DNA of 9,852 nucleotides from NCBI GenBank assembly GCA_013815785.1, contig JACDFO010000033.1:1-9852 (forward strand). Reading direction: 5' to 3'. Position 1 is the stretch's first letter; each line of letters opens with the position of its first letter. This DNA comes from Candidatus Saccharimonadota bacterium (GTDB lineage Bacteria; Patescibacteriota; Saccharimonadia; Saccharimonadales; JACDFO01). Below, piece by piece: positions 5,841 through 9,852 of the stretch. The position numbers and the translations under genes were made by a program. A model generated the notes under the pieces. It was given only the letters and a program-made list of their open reading frames with translations, had not been told where the DNA came from and made no database searches.

Positions 5841-6691
5841 ACGAGGCAGAAATCTTTATCGCTGGGGCAAACGGGCAGCTTGGGAAAGCCCTAAGAGCAC
5901 GATATCCTAATGCAAACTTTGCGGATATTGATCGGCTCGACATTACAGAGGAAGAAAGTATAAAAAATTACGACTGGTCACAGACTCGTATTATCCTCAA
6001 CGCCGCGGCCTACACTAATGTCGATGGAGCTGAAACTGCCGAGGGACGCATTGAAGCCTGGAAAGTGAATGCGCATGCAGTAGGCTATTTAAGTAAAGTT
6101 GCCCGTGATAATGATATAACTATTCTGCACATTTCTACCGACTACGTGTTTGATGGCACGCAAGATAATCATAAAGAGGAAGAGGCGTTCGCGCCTCTAT
6201 CGGTCTACGGCGCGAGTAAAGCTGCCGGCGACATTATCGTGTCATTGACGCCAAAATTTTATATTCTACGCACAAGTTGGGTTATCGGAGAAGGCAGAAA
6301 CTTTGTTCGAACAATGCTTGAACTAGGCAAAAAAGGTGTGGATCCTACTGTCGTCTCTGATCAGATCGGCAGGCTTACATTTACGAGCGAGTTGGTTAGA
6401 GCTATCGATCATTTATTATCAAATAACTTATCTTTTGGTACTTACAATATCTCTAACTCAGGTGAGTCAAAAAGTTGGGCCGACATAACCAAGACTATTT
6501 TTGAGATTGCAGGATATCAAAACTCTGTAAACACTATAACCACCGATGACTACTACACTGGCAAAGAAAATACTGCTCCGCGTCCGCTTAATAGCACTCT
6601 GAATTTAACAAAAATTCAGACAACCAGCTTTACAAGCACCGATTGGCGTGATGAACTAAGATTATATATAGAGAAGGAGTTGCAATCTTGA
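5837..6691 (+). CDS. rmlD: dTDP-4-dehydrorhamnose reductase
   Basis: Last step of dTDP-L-rhamnose synthesis: NAD(P)H-dependent reduction of dTDP-4-keto-L-rhamnose. The 284-residue protein is of usual length for the family. The nucleotide-binding motif is GANGQLG (10-16), followed by DIDRLDITEEESI (30-42). NAAAYTNVDGAE (55-66) and HISTDYVFDG (98-107) are strongly conserved RmlD blocks, and YGASK (124-128) holds the YxxxK catalytic pair. RTSWVIGEGRNFVRTM (145-160) and DQIGRLTFTSELVRAI (175-190) are also typical, as is the APRPLNSTLN segment (247-256) near the end. It overlaps rmlC by ATGA at its start and rmlA by TTGA at its end, so translation of the three is probably coupled. Nothing looks damaged. 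Confidence 0.95.
   Translation: MNEAEIFIAGANGQLGKALRARYPNANFADIDRLDITEEESIKNYDWSQTRIILNAAAYTNVDGAETAEGRIEAWKVNAHAVGYLSKVARDNDITILHISTDYVFDGTQDNHKEEEAFAPLSVYGASKAAGDIIVSLTPKFYILRTSWVIGEGRNFVRTMLELGKKGVDPTVVSDQIGRLTFTSELVRAIDHLLSNNLSFGTYNISNSGESKSWADITKTIFEIAGYQNSVNTITTDDYYTGKENTAPRPLNSTLNLTKIQTTSFTSTDWRDELRLYIEKELQS
6674..6679 (+). promoter_or_regulatory. Strong ribosome binding site for the TTG start of rmlA
   Basis: AAGGAG lies eight bases before TTG at 6688, within the end of rmlD. It is the best Shine-Dalgarno in the window and fixes the TTG start. The next in-frame Met is residue 26, after the essential GGSGTRL loop, so a later start would remove the active site. Confidence 0.8.
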
Positions 6692-7545
6692 AAGGCATTA
6701 TATTAGCTGGTGGATCAGGCACACGTCTCTACCCAATTACAAAGGGTATTTCGAAGCAACTAATGCCGATTTATGACAAGCCTATGATTTACTACCCGCT
6801 CTCAACGCTCATGATGGCTGGGATCAAAGATATTTTGATTATCACGACACCTGAAGATCAAAGCCAGTTTCAGCGACTACTGGGCAATGGTTCAGACATC
6901 GGCGTGAATTTACAGTATGCAATCCAGCCAAAGCCAGGAGGGCTTGCGCAAGCATTTTTAATCGGTGAAGAATTTATCGGTAATTATAAGGTTGCCTTAG
7001 TATTAGGCGACAACATCTTTCATGGGCATGGGTTTGGCAACAGCCTTAAGGGCTGTGTTGACCCTGACGGGGGCATCGTTTTTGCCTATCAGGTAGCTGA
7101 CCCAGAACGGTATGGCGTGGTTGAATTTGACGAATCCATGCAGGCCGTATCAATTGAAGAGAAGCCTTCCGAACCAAAATCCGACTATGCTGTCGTGGGC
7201 TTGTATTTTTACGATAATGAAGTGGTGGGGATTGCTAAGAATATACAGCCCAGCGAGCGCGGTGAGCTCGAAATTACTACCGTTAATGAAGCATACTTAA
7301 AACGTGGCAAACTAAAAGTCCAGGTTATGGACCGCGGCACCGCTTGGCTTGACACCGGCACATTTGAGTCCATGAATGATGCATCTGAATACATTAGGGT
7401 GGTAGAAAAACGAACCGGCCTAAAGCTTGGCTGCATAGAAGAGGTTGCTTATACCCAAGGTTTTATCAGTAAGGAACAACTGCTCAGAATTGCCGAACCC
7501 TTGAAGAAATCCGGGTATGGTCAATACCTCCATGGGCTTGTCTAG
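6688..7545 (+). CDS. rmlA: Glucose-1-phosphate thymidylyltransferase
   Basis: First step of dTDP-L-rhamnose synthesis: joins dTTP and glucose-1-phosphate to give dTDP-glucose and pyrophosphate. The protein has 285 residues, close to the usual 290. The nucleotide loop LAGGSGTRLYPIT (6-18) is followed by KQLMPIYDKPMIYYPLSTLM (23-42). Further motifs are QPKPGGLAQAF (80-90), the metal-site LGDNIFHG (106-113), EEKP (157-160), GLYFYDNEVV (171-180), RGELEITTVN (191-200) and LDTGT (221-225). All expected catalytic residues seem present. It starts with TTG, overlapping the rmlD stop, and has a strong AAGGAG site. In many bacteria rmlA product-inhibition by dTDP-rhamnose controls the pathway; this is family knowledge, not visible here. 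It ends the rml operon; no clear terminator follows. Confidence 0.96.
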   Translation: MKGIILAGGSGTRLYPITKGISKQLMPIYDKPMIYYPLSTLMMAGIKDILIITTPEDQSQFQRLLGNGSDIGVNLQYAIQPKPGGLAQAFLIGEEFIGNYKVALVLGDNIFHGHGFGNSLKGCVDPDGGIVFAYQVADPERYGVVEFDESMQAVSIEEKPSEPKSDYAVVGLYFYDNEVVGIAKNIQPSERGELEITTVNEAYLKRGKLKVQVMDRGTAWLDTGTFESMNDASEYIRVVEKRTGLKLGCIEEVAYTQGFISKEQLLRIAEPLKKSGYGQYLHGLV

Positions 7546-7547
7546 CT

Positions 7548-7562
7548 CTTTAATATTTAAAG
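7548..7562 (+). repeat. Perfect inverted repeat after rmlA
   Basis: CTTTAA and TTAAAG (7548-7553 and 7557-7562) form a perfect dyad around TAT. It is too AT-rich and lacks the T-run of an intrinsic terminator. It covers the weak -35 position of the following promoter, so an operator is possible. Its last bases also begin the first copy of a direct repeat, AAAGTATTT (7559-7567) and AAAGTACTT (7579-7587), which are 20 bases apart. Confidence 0.35.
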
Positions 7563-7568
7563 TATTTG

Positions 7569-7577
7569 TGATACAAT
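7569..7577 (+). promoter_or_regulatory. Extended -10 promoter for the exported-protein genes
   Basis: TGATACAAT contains TGn and the -10 box TACAAT (7572-7577). A weak -35 candidate, TTTAAT, is at 7549-7554 with a 17-base spacer. Transcription would begin near 7584, giving a leader of about 20 bases before the ATG at 7606. No Shine-Dalgarno is visible in it. Confidence 0.5.
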
Positions 7578-7605
7578 CAAAGTACTTAAATCTAAAATAA
7601 ATACT

Positions 7606-8202
7606 ATGAAAAAGTCGAAAAAAATCTATACCCCCTCCAAGAAAAAAGTCCTCATCACACTGGCGGTTTTGGCCATGGTGAGCGGGTTGCTCTTTGCTCT
7701 AAAGAGTAAGAATGTGATTAACGTATATTCCAAAAATTCTAGCACTGCAGAGGATGATGAAGCCAAGACAACCAGCAATGCCGCAACTGCCCAAGCAGAC
7801 TTTACCGATGGCGTTGATCGTGAGCCCGGTAACTCATTGGGCGAAGAGGAAGGATCAGGCGAAATAGCTGACAATAACGGTACTATTGATAGCAGTACCG
7901 ATACTTCTAACCCTGTTGTTTCGAGTACTGGAGAGATTAAATTATTCTCGCCAAAGAAAGATATTAGCATAAGTTCTGGCCATACTGTTTCTGGTACGTC
8001 TACGCTGTTCAGCGTATCATACCGCCTGATTGATAACGTCAGTGGCATTATAGCTTCCGGTAACCTTAATGTGGTGAATGGTAAATTCTCAGGTAAAGTG
8101 AACTTTACGACAAACGGAACCGAAGGACGCTTAGATATCTTTGGCACAAGAGTTGATGGTACCGAATTTAGCAATATAGAAATTCCGCTGAGGTTTAAGT
8201 AG
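7606..8202 (+). CDS. Membrane-anchored protein with C-terminal Ig-like (Gmad2-like) domain
   Basis: Unnamed 198-residue exported protein. The first 14 residues are rich in Lys and precede a hydrophobic segment at 15-32 (VLITLAVLAMVSGLLFAL), with no clear cleavage site, so it probably stays as a membrane anchor. Residues 44-108 form a low-complexity linker rich in Asp, Glu, Ser, Thr and Asn with no strong secondary structure. Residues 110-198 look like one all-beta domain: IKLFSPKKDISISSGHTVSG, then a YRLIDNVSGIIASG strand pair and a final DGTEFSNIEIPLRF strand. This pattern resembles the Gmad2 immunoglobulin-like domain, which is found in exported bacterial proteins; the match is by eye. It has its own likely promoter and lies three bases before the next exported-protein gene. 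A scaffold or binding role at the cell surface is plausible, but no function is shown. Confidence 0.75.
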   Translation: MKKSKKIYTPSKKKVLITLAVLAMVSGLLFALKSKNVINVYSKNSSTAEDDEAKTTSNAATAQADFTDGVDREPGNSLGEEEGSGEIADNNGTIDSSTDTSNPVVSSTGEIKLFSPKKDISISSGHTVSGTSTLFSVSYRLIDNVSGIIASGNLNVVNGKFSGKVNFTTNGTEGRLDIFGTRVDGTEFSNIEIPLRFK

Positions 8203-8205
8203 CGT

Positions 8206-9852
8206 ATGCAAATATTAATAAAGCCAGCCTCTATCTTGAAAATATTTATTTTGGCTTTTGTCGTTATGGCGTTTGCATTTGCTCTACAGGTGAGTCTTTC
8301 GCCCAAAGTTTTTGCAGGATATGATGGCGGCAAACTTATTGATAATGCTGCATTTCTAGATGCTAATTCCATGAATGCTTCCCAAATTCAAAGTTTTCTA
8401 GTAGGCAAGGGTGCAGGTATTGCGAATATGAACTTCGTATTGAATTGCTATGGTCAAGAAAGCAAAGAACGTCAGTGGTACACCGCCGTTGGAGCAGCGT
8501 GTGATACCTCAATGCCAGCATCTTCAATAATTTTCTACGCTGCGCAAATCTACGGAATCAATCCAAAGATAATTCTTGCAACCTTGCAGAAAGAGCAGAG
8601 CTTAGTTACCGCCCCTAACCCAACTTCTTGGCAGATAAACCAGGCTATGGGATACGCCTGTCCTACGTCCGGACAATGTGCTGGCAGTAGTACTTTCCCC
8701 TACCAAATAGATAGTGGTACCTGGGTACTGCGTTATCATTACGAGCGTGCGAGTGGCAACATGAGCTGGTGGACACAAAGTAGTTCATGGACATGTGGCA
8801 CAGCAAAAAGCCTATATACACCAAACCTCTACCCCGGCCAAAATGTTAACTTCATCGATCAAGACGGCGTCCTTTACCGTACTCTGTATCTACATAATGC
8901 CGCATCGTCTTCTATGTATTGTTACACACCTCATACATACAATAATCCTCAGGGATTATACGGGCTGCCTGTATACGGCACCGTCGGACGTTACTACACC
9001 GGCAGTTACAACTTTGTGCAGTACTATGAACTATGGTTTGACCCAGGTTCCACCATTACCAATAACGTCACTATGAACATAATATCGCAGCCTGATGCTT
9101 CGCCTGCACGCGGACAAACTGTCAGCTATACGATCTCCTTCAGGAATAATGCCTCGACCAATATCGTTGTTGATGCTATTGGCATTGTTGGCCGAGCCGG
9201 CAGTCTAAACGGAGCTAACCTAGACTTTGGATGGCAAGGGCCCATTACGCTCGCGCCGGGCATTACCCAACAATATACGTTTACCAGCCCGATTAGAGAC
9301 ACAGGCGTGCTCTACGTCTGGCCAGCTGTGTATTACCAGGGTGTATATGTCCAATATAACAATTGGGGAAGCACAATTGTTAGTCGTGCGCCAAACTTCA
9401 CATTATCTCAGCCACTCACTACTAGCTCTACAACCATTTACGCCGGGCAAAATGTAACCTTTTCCGCGGTGTTAAAAAATAATGAAGCTTATTCTATAAG
9501 TTACGATGCGCTTGGTATACCTGTTAAATTTTATGATAGATATGGTTACGATGCTGTCTGGGTCGGTCCAGGAGTAATTGCCCCGGGAGCAGAAATAACG
9601 CTAAGTGGTACACGAATCATTGATAAGCCGGGACCGTTCACGTATTGGGTTTCTAACTATTACAGTGATACTTATTCAACAATAGGATCCGTTAAAAGGT
9701 TTAATTCTTTAGAGGTTACGCCCAACTTCTCAGTAACTGGTATGACGTTCTCCAACACGGCTCCTGTACAAGGGGAAAATCTAAATGTTACTGAATTCAA
9801 AATAACCAATAACCTCCCTGTTCCTATAGACGTTGATGCGGTGGGAGTTGTA
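8206..9852 (+). CDS. Secreted lysozyme-like protein with Ig-like repeats, 3' end missing
   Basis: The frame is open from ATG 8206 to the window end, 549 residues, without a stop. Residues 1-37 form a signal peptide with a hydrophobic core at 11-29 and a likely cleavage after VFA (35-37). Residues 40-280 form a globular domain whose part from 104 to 151 resembles lysozyme or lytic transglycosylases: IIFYAAQIYGINPKIILATL, then QKEQSLV and QAMGYACP. Glu130 sits where those enzymes carry their catalytic Glu. Related domains occur, from memory, in secreted proteins of Saccharibacteria and Actinobacteria. All six cysteines (81, 99, 152, 158, 197, 239) are in this domain, suggesting disulfides. From about 283, three Ig/CARDB-like repeats follow, with anchors at Gly303, Gly414 and Gly523, a period of about 110; the third is cut. 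A weak GAGG lies 12 bases before the ATG. Peptidoglycan cleavage or binding is an inference. Confidence 0.85.
   Translation, partial: MQILIKPASILKIFILAFVVMAFAFALQVSLSPKVFAGYDGGKLIDNAAFLDANSMNASQIQSFLVGKGAGIANMNFVLNCYGQESKERQWYTAVGAACDTSMPASSIIFYAAQIYGINPKIILATLQKEQSLVTAPNPTSWQINQAMGYACPTSGQCAGSSTFPYQIDSGTWVLRYHYERASGNMSWWTQSSSWTCGTAKSLYTPNLYPGQNVNFIDQDGVLYRTLYLHNAASSSMYCYTPHTYNNPQGLYGLPVYGTVGRYYTGSYNFVQYYELWFDPGSTITNNVTMNIISQPDASPARGQTVSYTISFRNNASTNIVVDAIGIVGRAGSLNGANLDFGWQGPITLAPGITQQYTFTSPIRDTGVLYVWPAVYYQGVYVQYNNWGSTIVSRAPNFTLSQPLTTSSTTIYAGQNVTFSAVLKNNEAYSISYDALGIPVKFYDRYGYDAVWVGPGVIAPGAEITLSGTRIIDKPGPFTYWVSNYYSDTYSTIGSVKRFNSLEVTPNFSVTGMTFSNTAPVQGENLNVTEFKITNNLPVPIDVDAVGVV

Noticed and set aside
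5837..6691. TGA read as glycine (Gracilibacteria/Absconditabacteria code)
   Set aside because: The TGA codons at the ends of rmlC and rmlD fall exactly at normal family lengths and within start-stop overlaps, so they act as stops.
7626..8372. Long open frame of 248 codons on the minus strand
   Set aside because: It lies opposite the two exported-protein genes, which have a signal or membrane segment, Ig-like or lysozyme-like domains and a promoter. The minus-strand product shows no recognisable domain and is rich in Ser, Leu and Pro, as expected from complement of a polar linker.
8795..9076. Plus-strand open frame of 93 codons
   Set aside because: It lies in another frame inside the secreted protein, whose long open frame is supported by family resemblance on both sides.

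Overview
The window reads as a cell-envelope glycan locus from a small-genome bacterium. It most resembles Candidatus Saccharibacteria (TM7) of the CPR/Patescibacteria. Three things suggest this: the type of secreted lysozyme-like protein at the right end, an actinobacterial-style RmlC variant, and moderately AT-rich, tightly packed genes. The assignment is an inference from remembered family resemblance, not a database match (about 0.6 sure). TGA works as a normal stop: the rmlC-rmlD and rmlD-rmlA junctions use it in ATGA and TTGA overlaps. This argues against the TGA-recoding Gracilibacteria and Absconditabacteria.

Left part (1-1536). The 3' part of a polyprenyl-phosphate sugar-phosphate transferase, which starts glycan assembly on the lipid carrier, overlaps by one base a GT4 glycosyltransferase with a GTG start. 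Middle-left (1537-3568). A 200-base gap rich in hairpins precedes a complete 609-residue glmS (glucosamine-6-phosphate synthase). The last structure in the gap ends 14 bases before the glmS start and can pair in two alternative ways. Just after glmS lies a short galE remnant: the first ~14 codons and the last ~45 codons of UDP-glucose 4-epimerase are joined out of frame, and the whole middle is gone.

Centre (3798-7545). A small HxGH-type nucleotidyltransferase gene on the minus strand diverges from a compact four-gene rmlBCDA operon, the complete set for making dTDP-L-rhamnose from glucose-1-phosphate. Only 35 bases separate the two start codons. Each start has an extended -10 box six or seven bases upstream and no Shine-Dalgarno sequence, so both transcripts may be leaderless.

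Right part (7546-9852). A short promoter-containing gap leads to two exported proteins. The first is a membrane-anchored protein with a polar linker and one Ig-like (Gmad2-like) domain. The second is a large secreted protein, cut by the window end, with a signal peptide, a cysteine-containing lysozyme/transglycosylase-like domain and at least three Ig-like repeats of about 110 residues.

Taken together, glmS supplies glucosamine-6-phosphate for amino sugars, rmlBCDA supplies activated rhamnose, the two transferases build a lipid-linked glycan, and the exported proteins act at the same surface. Loss of galE suggests that UDP-galactose is no longer made from this locus. No tRNA, rRNA, CRISPR array, insertion sequence or convincing intrinsic terminator was seen.
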